A stretch of 64,000 nt of DNA, taken from contig MFXT01000026.1 of assembly GCA_001788955.1 (NCBI GenBank), positions 3,760 through 67,759 of the forward strand. The letters are read 5' to 3'. Numbering within the stretch: the first letter of the stretch is position 1; each line of letters starts with the position of its first letter. The stretch is from Candidatus Peribacteria bacterium RIFCSPHIGHO2_02_FULL_49_16. GTDB taxonomy: Bacteria > Patescibacteriota > Gracilibacteria > Peribacterales > Peribacteraceae. A program made the translations under genes and the position numbers. Below are positions 34,508-43,251 of this stretch, in pieces. The notes beneath the pieces were generated by a model. That model did no database searches and was not told where the DNA came from. It saw only the letters and a list, made by a program, of their open reading frames with translations.

Positions 34508-35740
34508 TCAAGGTAAAAGGCTGCGAAACCACGTACCAACTTGTTGCGCGACTTTCTTCATGCGTACTCCGCCTTCCATCGAAAAATACTGACCTTCCCG
34601 TGCTCCCCACACAAGCGCTCCCAATGCCGTCGCATACGCAGGATCATCAACTTTTTCAATGACACCGCCCACCTCGACAGGAAAACCTATTTGTACAGGC
34701 AAACCAAGGGTATCACGCGCGAGTTCAAGCACTCCCGGCGCTTTCACTGCTGCTCCGGTAAGCACCATTCCCGCCGGCAACATGCCACTGCAGCCAATGC
34801 GGTTGAGCTCATCTTTTATGAGAGAAAAGATTTCAAAGTATCGCGCCTGCATGATCTCCGCCATGTAGCGCTTGCTCACGGTTTGAGTGTCGGTGCGACT
34901 CACTGATGAGAGATCGATCATCTCCCTCTCCCCGATCTCTTGGGGAAGTACGGAACCATGCTCCAGCTTCATACGTTCAGCAGTATCCACAGAGGTACGA
35001 AGACCGATGGCAATATCATTCGTGACACTCTCGCCGCCGACAGGCAAACACATGGAATGTAAAATCGTCCCCTCTTCAAAGATCGCCATACTCGTACACC
35101 CGGCACCGATATCCACCACAACCACACCAAGTTCTTTCTGACGTTTCGTGAGAACTGCTTCACCAACAGCAATAGCCGCCGGCACGATGCCATCGACATC
35201 CACGCCGGTTTGATCGATGCACTTTTCCAGATTTTTCACATGCTGCACATGCCCCGTGATAATATGTGCCTCAACTTCCAGACGAATCCCTGTCATTCCC
35301 ACCGGATTTTTGATGCCACGTTGTTCATCGACAGCATACGATTTCGGCTCGATATGAAGAATGCGACGATTGGCAGGAATACTTACCGCCTGCGATGCTT
35401 CCAGTACTCTCGCAACATCATCAACACCGACTTCTCCTCCGGATACGGCAATAACTCCACGACTATCGAATGCTTCGATATACGAACCATTCATGCCGAC
35501 AAACACTCGATTCACGGGCACTCCGGCCATACGCTCCGCATCTTCTAAGGAAGACACGATGTTATGAACAAGTTCTTCGACATCGATAACCTGTCCTCTG
35601 CGCATACCAAGAGATGGAGAAATACCCACCCCAATGACACTGGGAACAATGCGGTCACGTTCCCCGTCAGCAACGGCAACAATAGTGCGTATTTTGGCGC
35701 TTCCTACATCAAGGCTGGCCAACACGCGTTCTTTTGGCAT
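34508..35740 (-). CDS. ftsA: Cell division protein FtsA
   Basis: FtsA is the actin-like membrane tether of FtsZ. The 410 residues begin RVLASLDVGSAKIRTIVA (phosphate 1 loop), include the FtsA-specific 1C domain, VVVVDIGAGCTSMAIFEEG (phosphate 2) and GMVLTGAAVKAPGVLELA (adenosine motif). The protein ends with an amphipathic helix VRMKKVAQQVGTWFRSLLP for membrane binding. The upstream 212 bases (35741-35952) hold no gene. Only a hairpin at 35845-35869 stands out there. Confidence 0.96.
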   Translation of the reverse strand: MPKERVLASLDVGSAKIRTIVAVADGERDRIVPSVIGVGISPSLGMRRGQVIDVEELVHNIVSSLEDAERMAGVPVNRVFVGMNGSYIEAFDSRGVIAVSGGEVGVDDVARVLEASQAVSIPANRRILHIEPKSYAVDEQRGIKNPVGMTGIRLEVEAHIITGHVQHVKNLEKCIDQTGVDVDGIVPAAIAVGEAVLTKRQKELGVVVVDIGAGCTSMAIFEEGTILHSMCLPVGGESVTNDIAIGLRTSVDTAERMKLEHGSVLPQEIGEREMIDLSSVSRTDTQTVSKRYMAEIMQARYFEIFSLIKDELNRIGCSGMLPAGMVLTGAAVKAPGVLELARDTLGLPVQIGFPVEVGGVIEKVDDPAYATALGALVWGAREGQYFSMEGGVRMKKVAQQVGTWFRSLLP

Positions 35741-35844
35741 ACAAAATAAAGAAGAAGAGAATAATGAGATGGTGATCAGTCTACGTTTTTTAAAGGAAAT
35801 ACCGCAAGAGGAAAATGTTCATCTTTAGTACTCAACATCTATGC

Positions 35845-35869
35845 TTCTGAATAGTTTTTCTATTCAGAA
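35845..35869. other. Perfect 10-bp hairpin between ftsA and the exonuclease gene
   Basis: TTCTGAATAG and CTATTCAGAA are exact reverse complements around a TTTTT loop. No T run follows on either strand, so it is a weak terminator candidate. It lies downstream of the exonuclease gene and upstream of ftsA, both on the minus strand. Confidence 0.55.
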
Positions 35870-35952
35870 TATAGAAGAAGAGAAAGCGTGGAACCCATCA
35901 TGGAAGCATAGTTATTTTCTTCATAAAAACACATGTTCACAAAATATACTCA

Positions 35953-36903
35953 TTAGGAGAAAAGCATCATTTGTCCCGGATGTTCTTCCTGCAATTGCGA
36001 TGTTTCAAAAGAAAATACGCTCTTCCCAAAGGGAGTTTTGAGAAGTTCCTGAAAACGTTTCGAAAGAAGTGTGAATTCGCATGCGCGAAAGAAACTCAAT
36101 ACGTTCTCTGCATGAAGATGATGTAAGGACAGCGAATCCAACGAGTGTTCCGGAGGAATATCATCAACGAGTCTTGCCATGCGTTGACAAAAAAAAGCTT
36201 GTTCTTTTCCGTTTTGCAGCTTCTCGCGTTCTGTCGGTCGCAGATCATTCAGATGCGCATACACCTCTTCAAGCGAGCCGTACTTCTGTAAAAGTTTTAC
36301 AGCAGTCTTCTGGCCAATACCACGCACTCCCGGCAAGTTATCCGATGAATCACCGGCGAGTCCCTTCCATGCCGGCACCTGATCAGGGGTGATGCCAAAT
36401 TTATGCTTCACCTCGTCAGGACCCAATCGCTCTACTTGTTGATATCCTTTGTGAGGAATAACGATACATACCGTATCGCTTGCAAGCTGAAGAACGTCCC
36501 GGTCTCCACTGATAATGCTCACACGCATGCCGCCTTTGACCCCCGTCCGCGCGTAACTTGCAAGTAAATCGTCAGCCTCATATTTCTTATGCGATGTATG
36601 TATAAAAGAAAACGCATCAATGCATTCCATGATCAAGGGAATTTGTGCATAAAAATCATCCGGCGTTTCGGCACGCCCTTTCTTATATTCGACATACTCT
36701 TTGTGACGGAATGTTTCTTCTCCCAGATCGAAGCAAAAAAGAAGCGCATCCGGTTCTTCTTGTTTCAGTAGCGAAATAATTATCGAAGCAAAGCCAAAAA
36801 CCGCATTCACTTGCGTACCATCCCTTTTTGAGAGTGTTCGTGGAATCGCCCAGTAAGCTCTATACATAAGGTGATGGCCATCAACGAGAACAAGGTGTTT
36901 CAT
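35953..36903 (-). CDS. Stand-alone 5'-3' exonuclease (PolA N-terminal domain type)
   Basis: This flap-endonuclease-like nuclease has 316 residues and corresponds to the 5' nuclease domain of DNA polymerase I with no polymerase domain attached. Metal-binding motifs are LVDGHHLMYRAYWAIP, the YEADDLLASYA helix, ISGDRDVLQLASD and GLAGDSSDNLPGVRGIGQKTAVKLLQKYG (helix-hairpin-helix). A role in RNA-primer removal is expected. The ATG at 36903 follows a TATAAT box by 13 bases; a longer frame exists but would include that promoter. The promoter lies beside a short CCTAT repeat. Confidence 0.9.
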   Translation of the reverse strand: MKHLVLVDGHHLMYRAYWAIPRTLSKRDGTQVNAVFGFASIIISLLKQEEPDALLFCFDLGEETFRHKEYVEYKKGRAETPDDFYAQIPLIMECIDAFSFIHTSHKKYEADDLLASYARTGVKGGMRVSIISGDRDVLQLASDTVCIVIPHKGYQQVERLGPDEVKHKFGITPDQVPAWKGLAGDSSDNLPGVRGIGQKTAVKLLQKYGSLEEVYAHLNDLRPTEREKLQNGKEQAFFCQRMARLVDDIPPEHSLDSLSLHHLHAENVLSFFRACEFTLLSKRFQELLKTPFGKSVFSFETSQLQEEHPGQMMLFS

Positions 36904-36916
36904 GCGTGGGATAGAG

Positions 36917-36938
36917 ATTATACGATATAGGGTATAGG
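36917..36938 (-). promoter_or_regulatory. -10 box within a CCTAT repeat, exonuclease gene
   Basis: TATAAT (36917-36922, minus strand) lies 13 bases before the ATG and is preceded by CCTATACCCTATA (about 36926-36938), a short copy of the repeat also found before obg and tsaD. Confidence 0.55.
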
Positions 36939-36964
36939 AGCTTCCAAAAATAGGTATTTTCCTG

Positions 36965-36970
36965 TATAAT
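36965..36970 (+). promoter_or_regulatory. -10 box of the GT5-like gene
   Basis: TATAAT is followed by 10 bases, including GAGGAG, and the ATG at 36981. The GAGGAG would lie at or before the transcription start, so it may not work as a Shine-Dalgarno. Confidence 0.55.
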
Positions 36971-36980
36971 GAGGAGATAC

Positions 36981-37553
36981 ATGAAAAATCCACTCATGCT
37001 AGAAACGAAGGTGCAGAAGAAGATAGAGCTCCAATCTGGGCTCGGCTGGCCCATCGAACCGCGACTTCCTCTTCTCTGTATTCCCACCGAACTCACCGAG
37101 GATAAAGGAGCTTCCCTTTTTCAGAGTGTTCTTCCCGGTCTTCTTTCTCTTCCCCTTCAAATTCTTGTCCGTGGCTGTGGACGTGAGTCCTATGGCAATT
37201 ATATTTCGAAAGTACAGAAAGAATACGAGCACAAAATCGCGATTATTCCTAATACAGAAGAGGCTCTGCAAAACATGCATGCGGCGGCGGATATGGCATT
37301 GTTCTGTTCTGATCCTGATGGACTTCCGGAACTTTCCGCATGCTTAAAAGCAGGCATCGTTCCCATCACTTCAGAGACACAGGCGCTTGATGACTACAAT
37401 CCTCTCCAGGAAAGCGGTACCGCTTTCTTCTTTACAGAAAAAACTCCTTGGCACTGCTTTGCTGCCATTACCCGCGCAACAGAAACATATCGCTTCCCTT
37501 TCGATTGGAAGACGATTCAGAAGGAGTGTATGCGAAATACATGGCAGAATTAG
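36981..37553 (+). CDS. Glycogen-synthase-like (GT5) C-terminal domain protein
   Basis: The 190-residue protein resembles only the C-terminal nucleotide-sugar-binding half of bacterial glycogen/starch synthases. KIELQSGLGWPIEPRLPLLCIPTELTEDKG matches the 'LQxxxGL...RLxxQKG' start of that half, and PDGLPELSACLKAGIVPI the donor-binding loop. The acceptor-binding N-terminal half is absent. Catalysis alone is therefore doubtful; it could pair with another protein or be a remnant. The ATG at 36981 follows TATAAT by 10 bases. It is divergent from the exonuclease gene and overlaps the next, convergent gene by 4 bases. Confidence 0.6.
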   Translation: MKNPLMLETKVQKKIELQSGLGWPIEPRLPLLCIPTELTEDKGASLFQSVLPGLLSLPLQILVRGCGRESYGNYISKVQKEYEHKIAIIPNTEEALQNMHAAADMALFCSDPDGLPELSACLKAGIVPITSETQALDDYNPLQESGTAFFFTEKTPWHCFAAITRATETYRFPFDWKTIQKECMRNTWQN

Positions 37554-38200
37554 AGTAATTTATTACGAGAGAGTGTACGGATGTGCTCACGAAGAGTCAT
37601 GATGACACGTTCTTTTTGTTTCTCTGCAACATGTTCCGGTTTCGCCCTGTCGATAATGAAAAGCAATGCGGCATGGACATCTTTTTGGAGAGCCTTTGTC
37701 CATGAGAGATCATGACCTTGCCGCTCGGTGAGAAACATTCGCAGCGCATCTTGGGGGCAAGATGTACGAAAAAAGAGCAGTGCACGTTTATAGAATGCCT
37801 CACGATCGAAAGGAAGACGCTCTTTGTAACAAAGTTCACCAATCAGTCTATATGTATCCTGCATTTCATCGAGGATATGCAACGATTCAAAATATTCTGT
37901 TTTTTCTTTGCGTCCTTGCGGGGACATCATTGTCCCAGGATCGTAATACGATTCCCACTCTCTCTTTTTGCATGTTAAACATTCCAAAATATCGCGCACT
38001 GCGCCCGATGGCAGGTTTTCTCCACGCATGCCTGTGGAATGAATGGTCATCAAACGAATAAGAGCATGAGGAGGATAATTCCATGCCCATGCATGAAAAT
38101 CATCATGACGCTCAATACGCACATTCGACAGATTTTGCTTTTTTGGAGATCCTCCACGTGAACTGGGGATATTATGATGCATATTTGTTTTTTGCTTCAT
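37550..38200 (-). CDS. Hypothetical protein
   Basis: I do not recognise this 216-residue protein. The N-terminal 35 residues are polar and probably disordered. The rest is helical, with many charged residues and conserved-looking Trp/His (HDDFHAWAWNYPPHALIR). One CLTC pair (ECLTCKKREW) could bind metal, but no partner pair is seen. No signal peptide or membrane helix is visible. A second ATG at 38182 (MHHNIPSS) is an alternative start. It is divergent from murE and overlaps the GT5-like gene by 4 bases at its 3' end. Confidence 0.6.
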   Translation of the reverse strand: MKQKTNMHHNIPSSRGGSPKKQNLSNVRIERHDDFHAWAWNYPPHALIRLMTIHSTGMRGENLPSGAVRDILECLTCKKREWESYYDPGTMMSPQGRKEKTEYFESLHILDEMQDTYRLIGELCYKERLPFDREAFYKRALLFFRTSCPQDALRMFLTERQGHDLSWTKALQKDVHAALLFIIDRAKPEHVAEKQKERVIMTLREHIRTLSRNKLL

Positions 38201-38232
38201 AAAAAATTCATGTATGGAGAAAGGTTATGCAA

Positions 38233-38238
38233 TATACT
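38233..38238 (+). promoter_or_regulatory. murE-like gene -10 box
   Basis: TATACT is followed by 7 bases and the ATG at 38246. It supports this start over an in-frame ATG at 38174. Confidence 0.55.
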
Positions 38239-38245
38239 TGGTCGG

Positions 38246-39460
38246 ATGATATTTGTACAAGTTCTACAAAAAGCTCTCTCACAGAGACATCCCCTTCGCA
38301 TCCTTTGGCACAGAGGAAAAACATGCTGCGCTGCACTGGCATATAGATTTCCGGCACGAAAGCTTGTCATCATCGGCATCACCGGTACGGATGGCAAAAC
38401 AACAACAGTCGGCATGCTGTCTCATATTCTTAAAGAAGCACACATCAGACATGGAGCACTCTCTACGGCATTCTTTCTTATAGGAGATACTATGGAATGG
38501 AACACGACACAAAAAACTTCTCCTTCCCCGTTCACCGTGCAACGGTTTCTCCGCCAATGCGTTACGGCGAAGTGCACGCACGCCATTCTCGAATGTTCGT
38601 CACACGGACTTGTGCAAGGGCGCCTGAACTTCATCTGGCCTACAGTCGCTGCCATCACAAACACCTCTCCCGAACATCTCGATTATCACGGCACCTTTGA
38701 ACAATACAAAAAAGACAAAGCCATCCTCTTTTATATGCTTAACGGCAAAGGTACAAAAGTCCTCAATAAAGATGATTGTAGTGATCCTCTTCTGAAGAAC
38801 ATCCCCTCTGCTCACATTCAAGAGTACTCCTATCACCTACAACCTATAACCTCTAACCTTACACTCAACATTCCCGGTTCCTTCAACATCGAAAATGCGA
38901 TGTGCGCCATCGCATGCGCCGAAGCCATCGGTGTCAATCGAGATGCAGCCATCGAGGCACTCAAAACCTTTCCCACAATCCCCGGTCGCATGGAAAAAAT
39001 CGAAGAGGGTCAGCCATTCGATGTCATCATCGACTTTACAGTGACACCGGTAGCCTATCAGAAAACTCTTTCGGCATTGTGCGCATCCCTGCCACCCGAC
39101 AAACGGCTTCTTGTCCTCACAGGAAGCTGCGGCGATCGCATGAAAGAGAAGCGACCGATTATTGGAAGAATCTGCAGTACGCTTGCCGATATCGTTGTGG
39201 TCTCCAATGAGGACCCCTACACCGAAGACCCTGAAAAGATTATTGATGACGTGATATCTGGAACCAGGGATGGCAAGGCCTCTGTCCACCGCATCATCGA
39301 TCGCACAGAAGCGATTCGCTTTCTCTTCAAAAAAGCACAGCCCGGCGATACGGTTCTCCTCTGTGGAAAAGGAAGTGACACCACCATGTGGACAAAAGAA
39401 GGACAGATTCCCTGGAATGAAAGAGAGATTGCTCGAGAACTGCTTCACCCGACTCCATGA
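38246..39460 (+). CDS. murE: MurE-type UDP-N-acetylmuramyl-tripeptide ligase
   Basis: Mur ligases of this type add the third amino acid to UDP-MurNAc-L-Ala-D-Glu. The 404-residue protein has the P-loop IGITGTDGKTTTVGML, ECSSHGLVQGRL, NTSPEHLDYHGTFEQYKKDKAILF and the C-terminal CGKGSDTTMW. The residue-selecting motif, DNPR in diaminopimelate enzymes, reads NEDPYTEDP, so the amino acid added is uncertain. The N-terminal domain is shorter than in E. coli MurE. A CCTATMA repeat inside the gene encodes YHLQPITSNL at about residue 200. The stop overlaps the rnhB start (ATGA). Confidence 0.87.
   Translation: MIFVQVLQKALSQRHPLRILWHRGKTCCAALAYRFPARKLVIIGITGTDGKTTTVGMLSHILKEAHIRHGALSTAFFLIGDTMEWNTTQKTSPSPFTVQRFLRQCVTAKCTHAILECSSHGLVQGRLNFIWPTVAAITNTSPEHLDYHGTFEQYKKDKAILFYMLNGKGTKVLNKDDCSDPLLKNIPSAHIQEYSYHLQPITSNLTLNIPGSFNIENAMCAIACAEAIGVNRDAAIEALKTFPTIPGRMEKIEEGQPFDVIIDFTVTPVAYQKTLSALCASLPPDKRLLVLTGSCGDRMKEKRPIIGRICSTLADIVVVSNEDPYTEDPEKIIDDVISGTRDGKASVHRIIDRTEAIRFLFKKAQPGDTVLLCGKGSDTTMWTKEGQIPWNEREIARELLHPTP
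38829..38858 (+). repeat. CCTATMACC repeat inside the murE-like gene
   Basis: CCTATCACCTACAACC and further CCTATAACC units lie in frame and encode YHLQPITSNL. The same kind of sequence occurs in murD (about 55895) and at the tsaD N-terminus. Confidence 0.75.
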
Positions 39461-40119
39461 TCATCATCGGCATTGACGAAGCCGGTCGCGGGGCACTGGC
39501 CGGACCCGTCGTCGCAGCTGCATGCTGCTTACAGCTTTCTGGCTTGTCCGCCCCCGGCTCGAAATCACCACTGATTCGCGATTCCAAAAAACTACATGTG
39601 AAACAGCGCGAGGAGGCCTATACGTGGATCACCAAAAACTGTCCGTATGGCATCGGTATCGTCGACGCCGAAGAAATCGATGCCATTCGCATTCTTTCCG
39701 CCACCGAAAAAGCCATGAATCTCGCCGTAGAACAGCTCATTCGTTCCCTATCCCCTCTCCCATCTCATCTCTATCTTCTCATCGACGGCCGCGACAAATT
39801 CTGGTTCGATTATTCGCACAGTTCCATCATTGATGGCGACGCCAAAGAGCCTTGTATTTCTGCCGCATCAATCATTGCCAAAGTGAAACGAGATCATCTG
39901 ATGTGCGAATACGATCGAAAATATCCCTCGTACCAATTTGCTCAACATAAGGGGTATGGAACCGCAAAACATCTTGCCTGTATTGAAAAGCACGGCATCA
40001 GCTCTCTGCATCGCAAGACCTTTTGCCACGTGCAATCCACCAGAGAATACTCCCTCCCAAAAAGAGAAAAAGTGTCAGCACCTGCCCCCGAGTCAAAAAA
40101 ACAGAACCAAAAGAAATAA
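39457..40119 (+). CDS. rnhB: Ribonuclease HII
   Basis: RNase HII cuts the RNA strand of RNA-DNA hybrids and single ribonucleotides in DNA. The 220-residue protein begins MIIIGIDEAGRGALAGPVVAAA with the DE active-site pair, and has the LIDGRDKFWF and ISAASIIAKVKRDHLM motifs. The core ends near HRKTFCHVQS. The last 26 residues are a charged tail. The ATG overlaps the murE stop, so the pair is probably co-translated. The last 122 bases overlap lgt on the other strand. Confidence 0.94.
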   Translation: MIIIGIDEAGRGALAGPVVAAACCLQLSGLSAPGSKSPLIRDSKKLHVKQREEAYTWITKNCPYGIGIVDAEEIDAIRILSATEKAMNLAVEQLIRSLSPLPSHLYLLIDGRDKFWFDYSHSSIIDGDAKEPCISAASIIAKVKRDHLMCEYDRKYPSYQFAQHKGYGTAKHLACIEKHGISSLHRKTFCHVQSTREYSLPKREKVSAPAPESKKQNQKK

Positions 40120-40789
40120 CCGAATGCGATGGCTCGCGAACAAACTCGATGAAAAAACGGGATATGCTATAGAGAATCAGAAACAAAACCGTTGTCATAC
40201 CGGACTTTTCTGTCTTTCGAAGATGCATATAACAAAGTCCTGCAATCAGAATATTTGCCAGAGAAGAATAGATCGGCGTCGGATGACGGAGTCCCTCCAC
40301 GCCGGGAATGACAATCCCCCACGGAAAAAGAGTCTCCCGTCCATAAAGCTCTTGATTGATCAGATTTCCGATGCGACCAAGTCCGAGACCCAATGCTGCC
40401 GGAATTACGGCAATATCGGCGAGGGCGAGGAGAGGATATTTGCGACGAACTGCAAAAAGAATAATCGCAGTCCCTACGCCAATAAACCCGCCATGAGAAG
40501 ACATTCCCCCCTTCCACACAGCAAATATTTCCAAAGGGAATGCACCGTAATATGCCGGTTCATAGAAAAGGACAAATCCCAATCGTCCGCCAACGATGAC
40601 GCCGATCACGATCCAAAAAAACAGATCATTCCATTCATCTTTTTGGAGAGAAAGTTCGCGGTAGTGCTGTAATCTCGGAAGCACGATCGTCATCAATACA
40701 AAACCAATAAGATAGAGAAGGCCATACCAATGCACAGAAAACCCAAATATCTCGATTGCGACGATTCTGGAAGGAAACAATGTGATCAT
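39998..40789 (-). CDS. lgt: Prolipoprotein diacylglyceryl transferase
   Basis: Lgt attaches diacylglycerol to the lipobox cysteine of prelipoproteins in the inner membrane. The 263-residue polytopic protein keeps the active-site stretch WKGGMSSHGGFIGVG with His and the signature GLGRIGNLINQELYGRETLFPWG, plus RFFIEFVRE near the end. This is the catalytically competent copy; the copy at 23423 is degenerate. Its start overlaps the stop of the upstream membrane glycosyltransferase gene (ATGA). Its last 40 codons, including the final membrane helix, lie antisense to the end of rnhB. Confidence 0.95.
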   Translation of the reverse strand: MITLFPSRIVAIEIFGFSVHWYGLLYLIGFVLMTIVLPRLQHYRELSLQKDEWNDLFFWIVIGVIVGGRLGFVLFYEPAYYGAFPLEIFAVWKGGMSSHGGFIGVGTAIILFAVRRKYPLLALADIAVIPAALGLGLGRIGNLINQELYGRETLFPWGIVIPGVEGLRHPTPIYSSLANILIAGLCYMHLRKTEKSGMTTVLFLILYSISRFFIEFVREPSHSVISFGSVFLTRGQVLTLFLFLGGSILWWIARGKRSCDAES

Positions 40790-42195
40790 AATGAAAGAGA
40801 AGAACAGAGAGACCGAAAGAGACGAGCCTCTTCCGTAGGTGCAAAACAGGGATCTTGCAAGAATTGATCCGCGCTCTCACCATAAAATTCATGGAAGAAC
40901 GGAGTGTCAATCAGATACACCGGACCATCGAGTGTCTGAAGAAGCTGACGACGTTCTTCATGATTACCATAAACAAATGTCCGCCACATCTCAACCGTCC
41001 ATGGGAAATCAAAAAGACCCGGGGCACCGACCTGGTGATCTGGAAAGAGTCCACGCACCCATGGCGCATAGCGATTCTCAATGGCAAGAACAAAGGCATC
41101 ATCCGGCAAGACCGATGCGATATGCGCGATAGTCGCAAGCGTATCCGCATCATGCATGGGACTGCGCAGTCGCATCCCCTCAATTGAGAAAAATCCCTGT
41201 ACCAAAAGGAACAGAACACAACCGAAGCGGATCACGGGATAGCGCCATCGGATACACGCCTCACGAATGGCAAGAGCGACAAAAGGGAGAAGAAAGAAAT
41301 CAAACTGAAGAAAAAAACGTCGATAAAAAACAAGTCTGAAGATAATGAAGACGGCAGACCAGAAAACGGCAAATTGCCAAAGACTTCCCCACTCCCGACG
41401 AAAGCTGATGATCCATCCGGCAATACCGAATCCGAGGAGTATTCCCATAAGACGCAGATAAAAAATAGATTCCGGAAAAGAACCACCCGGCGCCGCATCG
41501 CCCCGAAGTGTCAGAACGCCGTATAGGGGAGACCAAATCGCACGATCCCACAGGGGAATATAGAAAAGGAGTCCAATAAGAGGAATCAGTAGAAGAAGAA
41601 CAGTCATACGACGCAAGACGGGATCGCGCCAAGATCGTGGAAGCTGAAACAGCCACCAGGATGCAACGCTCAAACCGAAGAGCAAGCCAGTCTGATGATG
41701 CGTAATGATCGTGAGTATGCCAAAAAAGAAAAAAAACATGGATTGTCTCTCAAGAAAGTGGAATGCGAAAATCATGAAGAAAAGAGCCAGCTCCGTCTTC
41801 CAATACATCAGAACAAATCCATCATAATACGCCTGTGAAATCAGTGCTGCAAAAAGCACGAGCAGTCCGATGATCTTCCCTTCGCGCTGTGCCATCACCC
41901 ATGCCAGCACCCCTGCAAGAGCCACTGGCATCACATGCCAGATCCATCCGATCAACCAATCGACCGGAAGGCCGAGTTTGAGAAAGATCGTCGAGAAGAG
42001 GAAGAGGCCGACAGGATGTTCGCGGGCCCAGGGAGCGAGATCCGGCCATACAAATGGAGGAAACGCTTCGCTATAGCTCAAAAACAGATAGCGATATAAA
42101 CCGGCGTCGTAGCCCATCGGAACGTCGAAAAGAAAAAACGGCAGCAGAAATTTTCCAAGAAGTGCCAAAAGCAAAACAGAAAGTACGATCGTCAT
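40786..42195 (-). CDS. Polytopic membrane glycosyltransferase-like protein (GT-C type)
   Basis: This 469-residue protein has about 11 membrane helices in its first 350 residues and a soluble C-terminal domain of about 120 residues. An acidic first-loop motif (DVPMGYDAGLYRYLF) and the WAREHPVG loop resemble the DxD-type first periplasmic loop of GT-C enzymes that use polyprenyl-phosphate sugars. No specific family is certain. A CATAAT box lies 5 bases before the ATG. It overlaps lgt by the ATGA arrangement and follows a cytoplasmic glycosyltransferase gene, suggesting a shared role in envelope glycan or glycoprotein assembly. Confidence 0.65.
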   Translation of the reverse strand: MTIVLSVLLLALLGKFLLPFFLFDVPMGYDAGLYRYLFLSYSEAFPPFVWPDLAPWAREHPVGLFLFSTIFLKLGLPVDWLIGWIWHVMPVALAGVLAWVMAQREGKIIGLLVLFAALISQAYYDGFVLMYWKTELALFFMIFAFHFLERQSMFFFFFGILTIITHHQTGLLFGLSVASWWLFQLPRSWRDPVLRRMTVLLLLIPLIGLLFYIPLWDRAIWSPLYGVLTLRGDAAPGGSFPESIFYLRLMGILLGFGIAGWIISFRREWGSLWQFAVFWSAVFIIFRLVFYRRFFLQFDFFLLPFVALAIREACIRWRYPVIRFGCVLFLLVQGFFSIEGMRLRSPMHDADTLATIAHIASVLPDDAFVLAIENRYAPWVRGLFPDHQVGAPGLFDFPWTVEMWRTFVYGNHEERRQLLQTLDGPVYLIDTPFFHEFYGESADQFLQDPCFAPTEEARLFRSLCSSLSL

Positions 42196-42225
42196 GCTCC
42201 ATTATGATATCCCATATCCACAATA

Positions 42226-43251
42226 TCAGGGTACAGCATGTAATGAAGCGGCAGAACAAAGAATCTCCGCATGTGCCTCATTATCGGCAACGAGAACACG
42301 CGCACCGCATGAGAGCATTTGAAATGTTTTCCCTGCAATGACCCTCCGCGCTTTCGCCCGATCAGAGAAATGCCCGCCAATACAAAGATCGACATTCCGA
42401 ATCTCTTCCGGAAGTGCGTCATAAGGCACCCACGAAAGAAATTCGGCATTCTGTAACTGGAAAAGTTCCTTGTGTTTCCCATATCGTTCCCGAACCGGAC
42501 CGATAAATCGAAAACGGATATCACGGCGGCCATTGAGAGACTTTACCCATCGAAGAATATTCTCCACTCCTTGCAGAGGAAGACAGTTCCCGTACCACAA
42601 TACCTTTCGCACCTCATCACTCTCCCATGTACGACATCCAGAAAACAGAGCACGATTACAATCCACATAAAGAGGAAAGACATTGCGACAATGAAACTCC
42701 TTCTCAAAATATCGCCGGTGTGTTTGTGTATCCACAAGAACGACGTCGGAAAGATCCGAGAGCCAACGATCGTACCAATGAAAAAATCTCCCCATGGTTG
42801 AGTGCGGCGCGACGATCTGACGATCACAGCACAGCGTATCGAACACCGAAACGAACGCATCAAAGATAATGCGTTTCTCTTTCCCAAGAGTCGCGCGAAC
42901 GAACGGGAGAATATGGTGCCCCCGAAACCCGACAACAAAACAGCGAAATTCTCTGCGAAGACGAAAGAGATCCCCTATACATCGAACAGTGGCCCCACTG
43001 TAGAAAAAATATTCTACTGGCACACTGTTACGCGCAAAAAGATCACGCAATGCTTCTGTTCGCGTATACGTCGGATCATATGTAGAGATAAAGGCGATAC
43101 GTTCGCCTTCGTGCCAGCCAATTCTTTTTAGAATATCTTTGAGTGTCGCATCGTTATATTCCCTATAGGGAAAAACGATGTCTTTCTTAGAAATAACTTT
43201 CACCGGTCCGAGGAACGTCTGTGCAGAAGCTATTACATCAAATAGATTCAT
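42226..43251 (-). CDS. Glycosyltransferase, GT4-like
   Basis: The 341-residue cytoplasmic protein has a two-domain GT-B look. The C-terminal half has KVLWYGNCLPLQGVENILRWVKSL, a typical opening of the GT4 donor-binding domain, then IRFRFIGPVRERYGKH, AEFLSWVPYDALPEEIRNVDLCIGGH and the donor-binding tail GKTFQMLSCGARVLVADNEA. The acceptor and sugar are unknown. Of the possible starts I prefer MNLFDVIAS (43251), which resembles the family. Upstream, between this gene and the divergent tsaD, lies the CCTATCACC tandem repeat. It precedes the GT-C gene by 30 bases. Confidence 0.75.
   Translation of the reverse strand: MNLFDVIASAQTFLGPVKVISKKDIVFPYREYNDATLKDILKRIGWHEGERIAFISTYDPTYTRTEALRDLFARNSVPVEYFFYSGATVRCIGDLFRLRREFRCFVVGFRGHHILPFVRATLGKEKRIIFDAFVSVFDTLCCDRQIVAPHSTMGRFFHWYDRWLSDLSDVVLVDTQTHRRYFEKEFHCRNVFPLYVDCNRALFSGCRTWESDEVRKVLWYGNCLPLQGVENILRWVKSLNGRRDIRFRFIGPVRERYGKHKELFQLQNAEFLSWVPYDALPEEIRNVDLCIGGHFSDRAKARRVIAGKTFQMLSCGARVLVADNEAHAEILCSAASLHAVP

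Noticed and set aside
35765-35828. Small gene in the ftsA-exonuclease spacer
   Set aside because: No promoter with the window's usual geometry and no family features. Only a hairpin stands out there.
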